A DNA stretch of 64,000 nt from Pelobacter sp. (GTDB taxonomy: Bacteria; Desulfobacterota; Desulfuromonadia; Geobacterales; Pseudopelobacteraceae). The position numbers and the translations under genes were made by a program. The notes below the pieces were generated by a model. The model was not told where the DNA came from. It did not search any database and saw only the letters and a program-made list of their open reading frames with translations. Numbering within the stretch: position 1 is the first letter of the stretch; the number at the start of each line of letters is the position of its first letter. This document shows positions 22,359-31,740 of this stretch, piece after piece. Where the stretch lies: contig JAVBXN010000018.1 in NCBI GenBank assembly GCA_030824515.1, forward strand, positions 62,001 through 126,000, read 5' to 3'.

Positions 22359-24842
22359 TCAAAGTTCCCCGATCGCCTGCCGCATGACCCGGACGATCTC
22401 TTCGGGTCGTTCCCCCTTGAATCCGAGCGGCGCTCCGATAACGATCGTAACCTTTCCCCGCTTGGGCCAAGAGGCGCCGCGTGGCAGAACCTGATCCAGC
22501 CCCTTGATGTGCAGCGGCACCAGTGGCACCTCCAGCTCGGCCGCCATGATCCCCAGGCCGTGCCGGAACGGCAGCATCCGGCCGTCGCAGGTGCGTTCAC
22601 CCTCGGGGAAAACCAGCACGCTGACGCCATTGTCCACCAGCCGCCCCATGAAAAGCAGCGCCCGGCGGAAACCGCTGATCTGCGGCAGCGGGAAGATATT
22701 GACCGCCCAGCTGCAGTATTCGAAGGCCAGACGTTTCCACAGCTTCTGGATGCCGCTGTTGAAATTGAGAAAGAAGAACTCGGCCCAGGCCGCGGTGGCG
22801 GTGCGGTAACGCCATTCAGGCGGCAGCGCCCGCATGATACTGGGCTGGTCCAGATAGCTGACATGGTTGGAAACGAACATCACCGGCCCGTCAAGCGACT
22901 CCAGATTCTCCAGACCCTGCACCTCCACCCGGTAGAAGAGCCGTATCAGCGGGAAGTGCAGCAGGGTGTCGGCCAAGCGCCGCACCATCCGAACCACGGG
23001 TGCATTGCACCAGAAGCGGTAATGGTCGTTCAGGGTCAGCTTCTCCCGTTTGCGCACGATCTCGCGCAACGCCGCAACCGTTGTCTGGGGGCCGATCAGG
23101 GATTCATCCAGGTCCAGGCGGAACTCCCGCTCGATGGCGCTGACCAGCTCCAGGCGTCCAATCGAGGTCAGCCCCAGGCCGGACACCAGGAAGCTCTCCT
23201 CGCCAACTTCGGCCAAATCGCAGGAGGTGGCGATAGCGATCAGTTCCTTCAGGCGGTCACCACTTAAGGCCGTTTCCGCCGGGCGGCTGACGGCCAGTCG
23301 ATCCCTCACGATAAACTTGCGCACCTTGAGCGTGGTCGTACGTGGGAATTCGGCTTCCGGCCAGATCGTGAAACCGGTGATGCGCTGCAGCGCATCCAGG
23401 CGGCTGTTGGCCTCGGCCACGATCTCCGCCACCGGCCGGCCGGATTCGTCCGGAATAACCACCGCGTGCACTTCCTCCCCCTGCCCCCGGTCCAGGCCGA
23501 TCACACAGGCATCACGCACGCCGGCCAGCCTGGTCAGCACGGCTTCCAGTTCATCCGGAAAAACGTTGATACCGGAAGCTGTTACGATCATTTCCTTAAA
23601 GCGCCCCTTGAGGCGCAGCCAGCCGTTACCGTCCAGCTCCCCGGCATCTCCGCTGCGGAACCAGCCGTCGACGCTGAAGGCCTCATCCGTCGCCCGGGGA
23701 TTCCGGTAGTAGCCGCAGAATACATTCGCGCCCCGCGCCTGGACCTCACCGTCGCATATGCGCAGCTCGACACCGGGCAGCGACGGACCGACCGCGCCGG
23801 CCTGCTGGCGTTCAATGGTATTGGCGGCCAGCACCGGACTGCACTCCGAAAGTCCGTATCCTTCCAGCACCGTGAAGCCGAGATCGTTCCAGAAGTTGAA
23901 GACCTCCGCATCCAGCGCTGCGCCGCCGGAAACGAAGAGTTGAAAGTTTCTGCCGAACTTGCGCTGCACCGGGAAGAAAATTCTTTTGCGAAAGGTGCGG
24001 GAACGCCCCTGCCCCAGCCTGCGCAGATATGCCAGGACCCTGTCCAGCCCCTTGGCGCCCAGTTCGGTCTCGACGCTCCCCTTCAGCAGCTGCAGCAATC
24101 TGGGCACCGCCACCACTGCACGGATATCCTCTTCGGCAAAAGCGGCCATGATCGCCGAAGGCTTGAGGGTTGCCAGGTAAACAATCGAGGCTCCGCAGGA
24201 GAGCGGCACGAGGAATCCGGCCATCTGTTCGAACATGTGGGATAATGGCAACAGCGAGAGGAACCGGAAAGCGGAGTTGACGACCGGCAGGTGTTGATGT
24301 ACCTGCGCCAGGTTTGCAAGCAGGTTACGGTGGCTGAGGATCACCCCCTTGGGGTCGCCGGTGGTGCCGGAGGTATAGATCAGCTCGGCGGTATCGTCTG
24401 GCCGCATCGGCACCGGTTGGGATTGGGGTTCAACCTCCTCCAGCCGCCAGGAAAGCTCTTCGATCAGAAGCGTGTTGCAGCCGGCTGGCCGCTCGACCTT
24501 GAGAGAGCTCATGATCAGGGTTGCGGCGCCGGAATGCGTCAGTATCCCGGCCGTCCGGGCCGTTTCGGAACTGAAATCGACCGGCACCACCACCGCACCG
24601 CGCAGGATCACACCCCAGAAAGCCACCGCCCACCAGGCTGAGTTCGGCGCCCAGAGCGCCACCCGATCACCCTTGGAGACCCCCATTCCGGCCAGCAGGG
24701 ATGCCATGCGGCGCGACCTGTCGTACAAACGGTCGTAACCCATGGCCTTCCGGCGCACACCGCCGACCTGGATCAGAGCTGGCCGCTCCCCGAACTGCCG
24801 GAACGATTCGAACAGGTCGGTTAATGTATCGAGTTTCGCCAT
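22359..24842 (-). CDS. Fusion of AMP-dependent acyl synthetase, acyl carrier domain and PlsC-type acyltransferase
   Basis: 827 aa in three parts. Residues ~1-500 are an ANL adenylate-forming enzyme with P-loop YTSGTTGDPKGV, GYGLSECSP and the hinge GWFRSGDAGEL. Residues ~525-600 are a carrier domain whose attachment serine lies in LGLTSIGRLEL (Thr replaces the usual Asp before Ser). Residues ~620-827 are a 1-acyl-glycerol-phosphate-type acyltransferase with NHVSYLD (HX4D) and FPEGER. It should activate a fatty acid, load it on its own carrier arm and transfer it to an acceptor. It resembles Aas-like enzymes but has a built-in carrier. Substrate is unknown. Cytoplasmic or membrane-associated. 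Confidence 0.9.
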   Translation of the reverse strand: MAKLDTLTDLFESFRQFGERPALIQVGGVRRKAMGYDRLYDRSRRMASLLAGMGVSKGDRVALWAPNSAWWAVAFWGVILRGAVVVPVDFSSETARTAGILTHSGAATLIMSSLKVERPAGCNTLLIEELSWRLEEVEPQSQPVPMRPDDTAELIYTSGTTGDPKGVILSHRNLLANLAQVHQHLPVVNSAFRFLSLLPLSHMFEQMAGFLVPLSCGASIVYLATLKPSAIMAAFAEEDIRAVVAVPRLLQLLKGSVETELGAKGLDRVLAYLRRLGQGRSRTFRKRIFFPVQRKFGRNFQLFVSGGAALDAEVFNFWNDLGFTVLEGYGLSECSPVLAANTIERQQAGAVGPSLPGVELRICDGEVQARGANVFCGYYRNPRATDEAFSVDGWFRSGDAGELDGNGWLRLKGRFKEMIVTASGINVFPDELEAVLTRLAGVRDACVIGLDRGQGEEVHAVVIPDESGRPVAEIVAEANSRLDALQRITGFTIWPEAEFPRTTTLKVRKFIVRDRLAVSRPAETALSGDRLKELIAIATSCDLAEVGEESFLVSGLGLTSIGRLELVSAIEREFRLDLDESLIGPQTTVAALREIVRKREKLTLNDHYRFWCNAPVVRMVRRLADTLLHFPLIRLFYRVEVQGLENLESLDGPVMFVSNHVSYLDQPSIMRALPPEWRYRTATAAWAEFFFLNFNSGIQKLWKRLAFEYCSWAVNIFPLPQISGFRRALLFMGRLVDNGVSVLVFPEGERTCDGRMLPFRHGLGIMAAELEVPLVPLHIKGLDQVLPRGASWPKRGKVTIVIGAPLGFKGERPEEIVRVMRQAIGEL

Positions 24843-24881
24843 GGCAGAAAACCTGCTTCGAGCAGTTCTTTGATAATCCTG

Positions 24882-25979
24882 TTATGCAAAGATGGCATCA
24901 AGGGCGTCGAAGTCGAAAGTCTCCTCCGCCAGGCTGCGCACCAGCGCCAGCTTTTCGGTGTCTTCGGCGGTCAACTTGGAAACATCCTCGGTAATGATAC
25001 GGTACAATTCGGAGGTGGTGTGTTTCTGGGTGCGTAGATAGGGGATGTTGCTCCGGTCCAGGATCTGCTGGGTGATCTGCCCCACCGGCATGATGCCGGG
25101 GATAAGCAGGCCGACGATCTTGCTGCGGTAGGCCGGAATCTGGTACAGGTTGGCCATGGTCACCAGCAGTTCGTCGCGGCTGCTGGTCACGATCAGGAAG
25201 GTCGAGTCCTTCAGAATCTCGGCGACTCTCTGGGTCGAGGCGGCGCCGATCTGGACGTGGTTGATGATGCGGTGAGAATCGCGCTTGTTGCCGTACAGCG
25301 GCAGTTCCAGCAAGTTTGAGATACGGATCAGGGTCGGGTTGGCCAGCACCGGATGATAATCGAAACCTGCCAGCACTTTGAACGGCTCATCAACAAAAAA
25401 GCGCCGCAGATAGTCCAGGGTTTTGTCGCGCTTGGCCGGGATCAGCTTGTTGGCCAGGATCGCCCGCACCTCAACCCCCTCCTTTTCAAACAGCGCCATG
25501 TTCATGTAGACCGAATCGACCACATTTCCAAGCCCGCCGCCGGTCACCATCAGAACCGGCGCGTTCAGCAGGCGGGCGATGCGGGCGTTGGATAGCTTCA
25601 GGATCGAACCGACTCCGGCATGCCCGGCCCCCTCAATGATCAGCAGATCGCACTTTTTCTCCAGCTCGTGACAGGCCTCCAGCACACGTTGCGTCAACTC
25701 CTCCACCGAGATCTCGCCGTCCACCACCTGCCGCGTCGAACCGGGACGCAGCACCACCGGCGACATGTGGCGCAGATCCTTGCCCAGGCCGAAAACCTGA
25801 GCTATCAGCGCGGCATCCTTGTCCACCTCCCGGCCGTTCAGCAGGGATGGCTTGGGGCCGATCGGCTTGATGAAACCGACCCGGGCGTATTTCTTGAGGG
25901 CCAGATGCATCAGGAAGAGACTGGTGGTGGTTTTACCCGTATTCTGTCCCGTGGCTGCTATGAATATTTTTCGTGCCAT
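24882..25979 (-). CDS. BioD-like ATPase with DRTGG domain
   Basis: 365 aa. The N-terminal half is a dethiobiotin-synthetase-like P-loop domain with ATGQNTGKTTTS and DLLIIEGAGHAGVG. The C-terminal half (~215-320) is a DRTGG domain (TFLIVTSSRDELLVTM, IVGLLIPG). This is the architecture found at the N-terminus of long phosphate acetyltransferases, but no acetyltransferase domain follows, so it is a stand-alone version. Function is unknown; nucleotide sensing is plausible. It lies 39 bp upstream of the acyl-activating fusion. Confidence 0.85.
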   Translation of the reverse strand: MARKIFIAATGQNTGKTTTSLFLMHLALKKYARVGFIKPIGPKPSLLNGREVDKDAALIAQVFGLGKDLRHMSPVVLRPGSTRQVVDGEISVEELTQRVLEACHELEKKCDLLIIEGAGHAGVGSILKLSNARIARLLNAPVLMVTGGGLGNVVDSVYMNMALFEKEGVEVRAILANKLIPAKRDKTLDYLRRFFVDEPFKVLAGFDYHPVLANPTLIRISNLLELPLYGNKRDSHRIINHVQIGAASTQRVAEILKDSTFLIVTSSRDELLVTMANLYQIPAYRSKIVGLLIPGIMPVGQITQQILDRSNIPYLRTQKHTTSELYRIITEDVSKLTAEDTEKLALVRSLAEETFDFDALDAIFA

Positions 25980-26042
25980 TGCGTCACCCGGTTTCCTGGT
26001 TATTGCTGCGGTTATCAGAAATGGAACGGCTACGGTCGATGC

Positions 26043-26765
26043 TTACCGGCCGAAGACCTTTTTCAATAGCTCGGTGCCCCTGGCAGCCGGGTTGGTCCTG
26101 ATTTTTTTCTCCTCCTCGCCCAGCATATGGAAGAGCCCGTCCACCGACTTGTTGGTCACATAACGGTCCAGATCCAGATCGGCTTTGGGCACGAAGGGCA
26201 CGCTCTCATACTTCTGAATCAGCTCCTTGTAGGAGCGGGAAGCCCCCACCTCGTTCATGCTGGCGGAAACGACCGGCATGAAGGCCGAAAAGATCTTGTC
26301 GCCGGTCTTGCTCCTGAAATACTCGGTGGCCGCGGTGTCACCCCCCTTGAGGATCATGCCGGCATCTTCGAACGACATCTCCTTCAGGGCGGAGACGAAA
26401 TACTCGACCGCCCTGGGAGCCGCCTTTTCCGCGGCGCGGTTCATGCCGAGCACAAAAGCGTCCACTTCACTTTTGAAACCGATCTGCCCCAGAACATCGG
26501 CCACATTTCTGATCTTTTCCGGCATCAGGATGCGGATGGCCTGGTTGCCGTAGTATCCGTCCGTGCGGGCAACCGACTTGACGGCCCGGTCGGTTCCGGT
26601 CGCCAGCGCTTCCTTCAGGCCCCTGACAATCGTGCCTTCGTCAAGCGCCCCATTCTCAGCGCCGGATAATCCCAGCCCCTTGGTCAGTTCGTCGAAAAAA
26701 CCGGCATGGCCGACAGATGCAACCAGCGAGAAGACCAATGTCGCGCACAACAGAACAATTTTCAT
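26043..26765 (-). CDS. DUF4197 exported protein
   Basis: 240 aa with a cleavable signal peptide ending near VGHA (residue ~21). The body matches DUF4197 by pattern: GLKEALATGTDRAVKSV, GYYGNQAIRILMP, and a C-terminal YVTNKSVDGLFHMLGEEEKKIRTNPAARGTELLKKVFGR seen in segments. It should be periplasmic or outer-membrane associated. No catalytic motif is apparent and its function is unknown. Confidence 0.85.
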   Translation of the reverse strand: MKIVLLCATLVFSLVASVGHAGFFDELTKGLGLSGAENGALDEGTIVRGLKEALATGTDRAVKSVARTDGYYGNQAIRILMPEKIRNVADVLGQIGFKSEVDAFVLGMNRAAEKAAPRAVEYFVSALKEMSFEDAGMILKGGDTAATEYFRSKTGDKIFSAFMPVVSASMNEVGASRSYKELIQKYESVPFVPKADLDLDRYVTNKSVDGLFHMLGEEEKKIRTNPAARGTELLKKVFGR

Positions 26766-26809
26766 GACGCCTCCCCAAAATGTTGGTAAACAGCGACATT
26801 ATAATACTC

Positions 26810-27703
26810 TCAGGCGTTACCAGATGTCAGCAGATATTTACCGACCCAGTTCTTGGCGAACTGGTAGGCGGTGCGGCCGCAACGCTTGCTCTTGTCGTGC
26901 GACCACTGAATTGCGTCGCGCTCAAGCTCACTGCCCCAGGGTATCTGTACCTTGCGCTGCCGCGCCTCGCGCTCGACGGAAAGGCGCACCGCGTCGATAT
27001 AACGATCCTGGGAAAAGGCGTAGAATGCCACCCAGATGCCGAAACGGTCCGAAAGCGAGACCTTTTCCTCCATCGCTTCACTCTGCTGCAATTCGCCGCG
27101 CACAAATTTTCCGCCGAGCTGATCGCCTTCATATTCCGGCAGCAGGTGGCGGCGATTGGAGGTGACATAGATCAGAACGTTTTCCGGGGCCGAATAGACC
27201 GAGCCGTCCAGCGCGCTCTTGAGCATCTTGTAGCTCAGTTCGCCGACCTCGAAGGTCAGGTCGTCGCAGAGCAGGATGAAACGGTAGGGCTGGTTTTCAA
27301 CCGCGGTGAATATTTCCGACAGATAGATCAGGTCCTCTTTTTCGACCTGGATGAAGCGCAGTCCCTCGGGAGCGAACTTGTTGAGCAGCGCCTTGACCAG
27401 CGAGGACTTGCCGGAGCCGCGCGAACCCCACAAAAGCGCGTTGTTGGCCGGCAGCCCGGCCAGAAACTGGCGGGTATTGTTGACCATGATTTCTTTCTGC
27501 TCGTCTACACCCAACAACTCGTCCAGAGTGGTGGTATCGGTGACCTTGACCGGCTCAAGGTAGCCGGAAAACGAGTGGCGACGCCAGTTGGCGGCGGGAC
27601 AGGTTGCCCAGTCGATCGGGGCGACCGCCTTGGGGAGCAGCATTTCGACCGAACTCAGCACGCGTTCCAGTCGGGCGACAACATCGGGTTTCAGGTTAAA
27701 CAT
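26810..27703 (-). CDS. DUF815-family AAA ATPase
   Basis: 297 aa. Walker A is GSRGSGKSSLVKALL (~residue 98) and Walker B FILLCDDLTF (~150). The segment VLIYVTSNRRHLLPE and the opening VKVTDTTTLDELLGVDEQKE follow the DUF815 pattern. A cytoplasmic ATPase of unknown substrate. It is the most upstream gene of a compact minus-strand series ending at acpH. Confidence 0.88.
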   Translation of the reverse strand: MFNLKPDVVARLERVLSSVEMLLPKAVAPIDWATCPAANWRRHSFSGYLEPVKVTDTTTLDELLGVDEQKEIMVNNTRQFLAGLPANNALLWGSRGSGKSSLVKALLNKFAPEGLRFIQVEKEDLIYLSEIFTAVENQPYRFILLCDDLTFEVGELSYKMLKSALDGSVYSAPENVLIYVTSNRRHLLPEYEGDQLGGKFVRGELQQSEAMEEKVSLSDRFGIWVAFYAFSQDRYIDAVRLSVEREARQRKVQIPWGSELERDAIQWSHDKSKRCGRTAYQFAKNWVGKYLLTSGNA

Positions 27704-27981
27704 GGATCGGCATCTCTCTTTTTCTGATGTGGATTAGCTTTCAATGCAGCTGCCCGGCATGTAAGAGATTTGGAAACAAAAACCGCAAAACCTCACAAAT
27801 CAACCTAACTAGCCGGTAAAAGGCACTAAATAGCGGGCTTCTGTATACGCCATCGGGTCGGATGCTGTCAAAGCAAAAATGGGTCCATGATCCTGCGCTT
27901 GCTTTTTGGTCCTGTTTTCATATATATGCCATTGTTTTGAGTATTACGAAATGCAGCACTGCAGGAACATACGGGAGAAAT

Positions 27982-28869
27982 ATGAAGATCATCGACAAAA
28001 TCAGGCCGGGCAATCAGTTCGTATCGCTGGAATTTTTCCCCCCCAAGGGACATTCCGAATGGCCGGCCTTTTTCCAGACCGTGGAACGCCTGTCCGGGCT
28101 CGATCCGCTGTTCGCCTCGGTCACCTATGGCGCCGGGGGCAGCACCCACGGCGATTCACTGGAAATAGTCACGCGACTGCAAAAAGAGTACGCCCTTGAA
28201 ACCATGGCCCACCTGACCTGCATCGGCTCGACTCCCGACGAGGTCAAGAGCTTCCTGAACTCTCTGGCCGGCGCCGGGGTCGAAAATGTGCTGGCGTTGC
28301 GCGGTGACATTCCCCAGGACGCGGAAGCCGGCCTTGCCCCCTCCCCGCTGCTCCGGCACGCCTCGGACCTGGTCAGCCTGATCCGTTCATCGCATCCCGC
28401 CCTGGGAATCGGCGTGGCCGGCTATCCCGAACCTCATCCCGAGGCTCTGAGCCCGGAGTCGGACCTTGCCTACCTCAAGCTGAAACTGGACAACGGCGCC
28501 GACTTTGCCATAACCCAGCTGTTTTTCGATAACGACCTCTACCATGACTTCGTGCAAAGGGCGCTTTCGGCCGGCGTCACAAAACCGATCATTCCCGGTA
28601 TCCTGCCGGTTGTCAGCCTGAAGGTGATCAAGCGCATCGTCGCCATGTGCGGAGGCACCATTCCGGCCGAGTTCATGGCAAGACTGGAAGAAGCCGACCG
28701 GCGCGGCGGCGCGGCGGCGGTGCAGCAGGTAGGCGTGGCCCACGCAAGGAACCAGATACGGCAGCTCCTGGAGGCCGGCGTACCGGGGGTGCATATCTAT
28801 ACGCTCAATCGGGCGGAGGTGGTACTGGAACTGGTGGAAGGATTGTTGCAGCAAGAGCGGAAGAATTGA
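27982..28869 (+). CDS. metF: Methylenetetrahydrofolate reductase
   Basis: Reduces 5,10-methylenetetrahydrofolate to 5-methyltetrahydrofolate for methionine synthesis and one-carbon flow. 295 aa from ATG 27982, which follows GGGAGAAAT; the frame is open a further 40 codons upstream but that part does not resemble the family. Motifs: SLEFFPPKG, VTYGAGGSTHGDS, HLTCIGSTPDEV, LRGD and ITQLFFDNDLYHDF. It is the short, single-domain form. Confidence 0.94.
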   Translation: MKIIDKIRPGNQFVSLEFFPPKGHSEWPAFFQTVERLSGLDPLFASVTYGAGGSTHGDSLEIVTRLQKEYALETMAHLTCIGSTPDEVKSFLNSLAGAGVENVLALRGDIPQDAEAGLAPSPLLRHASDLVSLIRSSHPALGIGVAGYPEPHPEALSPESDLAYLKLKLDNGADFAITQLFFDNDLYHDFVQRALSAGVTKPIIPGILPVVSLKVIKRIVAMCGGTIPAEFMARLEEADRRGGAAAVQQVGVAHARNQIRQLLEAGVPGVHIYTLNRAEVVLELVEGLLQQERKN

Positions 28870-28938
28870 AGTTATTGATGAACCTGGTCGTACAAAAGGC
28901 AAGATAAATAAAGGCTTTTTTAATGGACACACAGAATC

Positions 28939-28991
28939 AACGGGATAAGACCTCAGAACCTGGTGGTGGATCTGAGAGCCTTCATCCCGTT
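28939..28991. repeat. Imperfect inverted repeat downstream of metF
   Basis: AACGGGAT (28939-28946) and ATCCCGTT (28984-28991), with inner arms CTCAGA and TCTGAG, can form a long interrupted hairpin. The right arm continues CATCCTGTTAATCC, which resembles short dispersed repeats of Geobacter-type genomes. It has no T-run and lies between convergent genes. Confidence 0.5.
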
Positions 28992-29049
28992 CATCCTGTT
29001 AATCCATGTATGATTTGATTTGGCAGTTACTCGGCAGCCTTCTTCCAAA

Positions 29050-29379
29050 TTATTCCTTCCTGCGGCCTTTCTTTGAAAAACGCATTTCAGAAATTGATTC
29101 CGGTTTTTCATCACTCTCCGCCAGAATCCTGCGATAACCGCAGTCCGGCGGCAGCCAGCGCAACGTGCGCACCAGCTCGGGTGTCAGCTTGATGCAGCTG
29201 GGGCAGATCTCGAAACGGCGCTCGAATACTTTGCAGCGGCGGCTGACCACATCCAGGTAGCGGCAGGGGGTCTGGGTGTAGAAGATATTCCCCCTGTCGT
29301 CCTCTATTTTTTCAAAGCAGCACAATCCGCAACGCTTGCAGTAGCTGTCCCACTTCGGATCGTCGCCGCATTCCGTCAT
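29050..29379 (-). CDS. Cysteine-cluster protein (YkgJ/YcgN-like)
   Basis: 109 aa with a cysteine-rich pattern, YCKRCGLCCFE, then PCRYLD, RRCKVFE and CPSC, like the CxxCxxCC zinc/iron-chelating families. A basic C-terminal tail ends KKGRRKE. It overlaps the stop of the S1-repeat gene by 4 bp, suggesting co-translation. Its role is unknown. Confidence 0.75.
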   Translation of the reverse strand: MTECGDDPKWDSYCKRCGLCCFEKIEDDRGNIFYTQTPCRYLDVVSRRCKVFERRFEICPSCIKLTPELVRTLRWLPPDCGYRRILAESDEKPESISEMRFSKKGRRKE

Positions 29380-30602
29380 CGCCTGTTTTTCCCCTTGTTG
29401 CTACGGGCCATCATCATCTCGCCCAGCGTTCCCATCCCCTTGGGGGCATCGTCCGACTGGCGGCGGAACTCGGAAAGCGTGGCCTCTTCCTCGGCAGCGG
29501 CGCGGGCCGGCCCGGCCGGAACCAGCGACAGGCGGCGGCTGGCGCGATCAACGCTCTCCACCTTGACTTCCAGCTGGTCACCCTCCTTGAGCACCTCGCG
29601 CGGGTGGTTGATGCGCTTGCCGCCACCCAGTTTCGAAATGTGAATCAGGCCGTCCACGCCGTCTTCAAGGGTAACGAAAGCGCCGAAGGTATCCAGGCGC
29701 GCCACCCGGCCGGGATGGAACGAACCTTCCGGATACTTGCCCGGCACCAGTTCCCAGGGATCGGCCAGCGTATCCTTCAGGCTCAGCCCGATCCGGTCGT
29801 TTTCCCGGTCGATTTTCTTGATCACGACCTGCACCTGCTGGCCGACACTCAAAACGTCGCGCACATCCTTGACCCGGCTCCAGCCGATCTCGGAAATCGG
29901 AATCAGTCCTTCCAGCCCGCCAATATCGACGAAAGCGCCGAAATCCTGCAGCGAGGTGACCGTGCCGTTGACCGTGGTTCCCTCGCTGATGCTGGCCTGG
30001 GCTTCATCCTTCAGCCGGCGCTGTTCCTCTTCCAAAAGCGACCGTCGCGAGACGATGATGTTGCGCCCCTTTTCGCCGTACTCGGTGATCTGGAAAGCCA
30101 GGCGCGTGCCGATCAGCGACTCCGGGTTGTCCACGCGGCGCAGCGCGATCTGCGAGTAGGGGCAGAAAGCTCGGGCTGTGCCGCCCAGCTTGATCTCGTA
30201 GCCCCCCTTGATCTCCTTCTCCACCAGCCCCTCGACCGGGACGCCGGCCTGCCAGGCCTCTTCCAGCTGCGAGCTGCCGGACGCGCCGCCGCCGACCTTG
30301 GTGGTAAAGCGCATCTCGCCATGACTGGAGGAAAGGAAATAGGCCGCCACGGTGTCGCCCTCCTTGACCGTGACATTGCCGTCCAGATCAAGGAATTCCT
30401 TGCGGTCGATTACCCCCTCCCCCTTCTGGCCCGTATCCATGAATATCCATTCGGCGCTGACCTTCAGCACCGTTCCTGAAACCTTCTGTCCCGGTTCCAT
30501 CCAGCGGCTCTTCTGCCCGCCGCTCTTCTCGAACAGCTCGGCAAAGCTTTCGCCTTCGTTTTCTTCTTCAGTGTTCTCCAGCAGATCATCGTTGTCTATC
30601 AT
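29376..30602 (-). CDS. S1-domain RNA-binding protein (ribosomal protein S1-like)
   Basis: 408 aa. After an acidic N-terminus (residues 1-30) there are four OB-fold S1 repeats at roughly 37-100, 120-190, 205-275 and 295-365. The third (GTVTSLQDFGAFVDIGGLEGLIPISEI) and fourth (GRVARLDTFGAFVTLEDGVDGLIHIS) are canonical. It is shorter than a six-repeat ribosomal S1, so it is probably an auxiliary S1-like protein rather than the ribosomal one. Confidence 0.85.
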   Translation of the reverse strand: MIDNDDLLENTEEENEGESFAELFEKSGGQKSRWMEPGQKVSGTVLKVSAEWIFMDTGQKGEGVIDRKEFLDLDGNVTVKEGDTVAAYFLSSSHGEMRFTTKVGGGASGSSQLEEAWQAGVPVEGLVEKEIKGGYEIKLGGTARAFCPYSQIALRRVDNPESLIGTRLAFQITEYGEKGRNIIVSRRSLLEEEQRRLKDEAQASISEGTTVNGTVTSLQDFGAFVDIGGLEGLIPISEIGWSRVKDVRDVLSVGQQVQVVIKKIDRENDRIGLSLKDTLADPWELVPGKYPEGSFHPGRVARLDTFGAFVTLEDGVDGLIHISKLGGGKRINHPREVLKEGDQLEVKVESVDRASRRLSLVPAGPARAAAEEEATLSEFRRQSDDAPKGMGTLGEMMMARSNKGKNRR

Positions 30603-31043
30603 TGGCTTCCCCGTTCATGCGTGATGCCGCAATGTATATCAGAGTCCGCCATGCTGGCAAGATTCTTAATTTTGAAATTTACGAAGGTACCTTTTGAGAC
30701 CGGGATTCCATGAAAATTCATGCGATAGAGCACTTGTTTTGCATAACTATATGGGGTATTTACGCCCCAAAAGCAGGATCAGCCATGGTAATTATTGATT
30801 CAGAAAGCAGTCACGCGGTTGCCTTTTGCTTTTATAAAGATTGGAATCTGCTGTGCTTTGCATTCTGAGAGAAAATATTCTTGAAATCAAACATGCAAAG
30901 CCGACCCCCGGGTGCTATACTGTGCCGCATTGATCTTATTCAGTCATTTGCTGCATTGTTCAGTTGTTGGATAATAATTCAACCAAAACGAGCCAATCTG
31001 CTGATGATCAAGGTTAGAAGAATACAAATTACGGGAGACTGCA
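30603..31043. other. Intergenic region with divergent promoters, no gene seen
   Basis: About 440 bp, A+T-richer than its neighbours, between two divergent genes. No coding frame, RNA gene or strong repeat was recognised. A TTGAAA at 30881 and a TATACT at 30916 are too far apart to form one promoter. Confidence 0.5.
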
Positions 31044-31664
31044 ATGGGAATATTTGACAAGGTAACTGAAAAGATCCAGCAGACAAAAACCGATATCCGT
31101 CCGAAGTTCCTGTCTGTGTCAGAAGAAGAGCTGAAAAAACTGCTGATTCAGGGTGAGTCGCTTGTTTCCACGATAACGCAGGCCGTGGCTACCAGTGCCA
31201 AGACTCTGATTTTGACGGATCAGAGAATCATCGTCTATGACCACGGGATGCTTACCTCCAGCTTTAAGGACTATTATTTCAGGGACATGCGGGATGCGCG
31301 CTTGGACATGACCGTGTTGAGCGGGGGCACGATAACCATAAATGCCGACAAGGGCAACAATGCCGGAACCTTAACCATAACGGATCTGCCGTTGCAGGAA
31401 TCGAAGCTGTTCTATTCACACCTTCAGGAGATTGAAAGGGACTGGTGGGAGAAAAAGCGGGCCCTTGAACTGGAAGAAAAACGGGCTGTTGCCGGCGGAA
31501 CCAACATCTCGATGGCATCACCTCAAAACTCAAGCACCCCTGCGACATTGCCGGGCGATGATATAGAGAGCAAACTGCAGAAATTGAAAGGGCTGTTCGA
31601 TAAGGGGCTGATTGACGAGAGCGAATATAAAGAACGAAAGATCAAGCTACTGGAACAGTTATAG
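31044..31664 (+). CDS. PH-like domain protein with C-terminal SHOCT motif
   Basis: 206 aa. Residues ~25-135 look like a bacterial PH-like domain (SAKTLILTDQRIIVYDHGML, LTITDLPLQESKLFYSHL). The last ~35 residues, IESKLQKLKGLFDKGLIDESEYKERK in segments, are a SHOCT motif, found at the ends of many short oligomerising proteins. No signal peptide, so probably cytoplasmic. ATG follows a GGGAGACTGCA tract. Function unknown. Confidence 0.75.
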   Translation: MGIFDKVTEKIQQTKTDIRPKFLSVSEEELKKLLIQGESLVSTITQAVATSAKTLILTDQRIIVYDHGMLTSSFKDYYFRDMRDARLDMTVLSGGTITINADKGNNAGTLTITDLPLQESKLFYSHLQEIERDWWEKKRALELEEKRAVAGGTNISMASPQNSSTPATLPGDDIESKLQKLKGLFDKGLIDESEYKERKIKLLEQL

Positions 31665-31683
31665 GGCCCATCCCGCCAAACAG

Positions 31684-31720
31684 AAAAAGCCCCCGGCCGC
31701 ATGCGCAACCGGGGGTTTTT
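31684..31720. terminator. Bidirectional terminator between the PH/SHOCT gene and fumarase
   Basis: AAAAAGCCCCCGG pairs with CCGGGGGTTTTT around a 12-nt loop, giving T-runs on both strands for two convergent genes. Confidence 0.88.
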
Positions 31721-31740
31721 CATTGTAACGTCAGAGCGGA

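Noticed and set aside
21540-23267. A 575-codon open frame on the plus strand antisense to the NRDE and acyl-activating genes
   Set aside because: It is a G+C-driven shadow: the minus-strand proteins have clear family motifs, while this frame has none and spans two unrelated genes.
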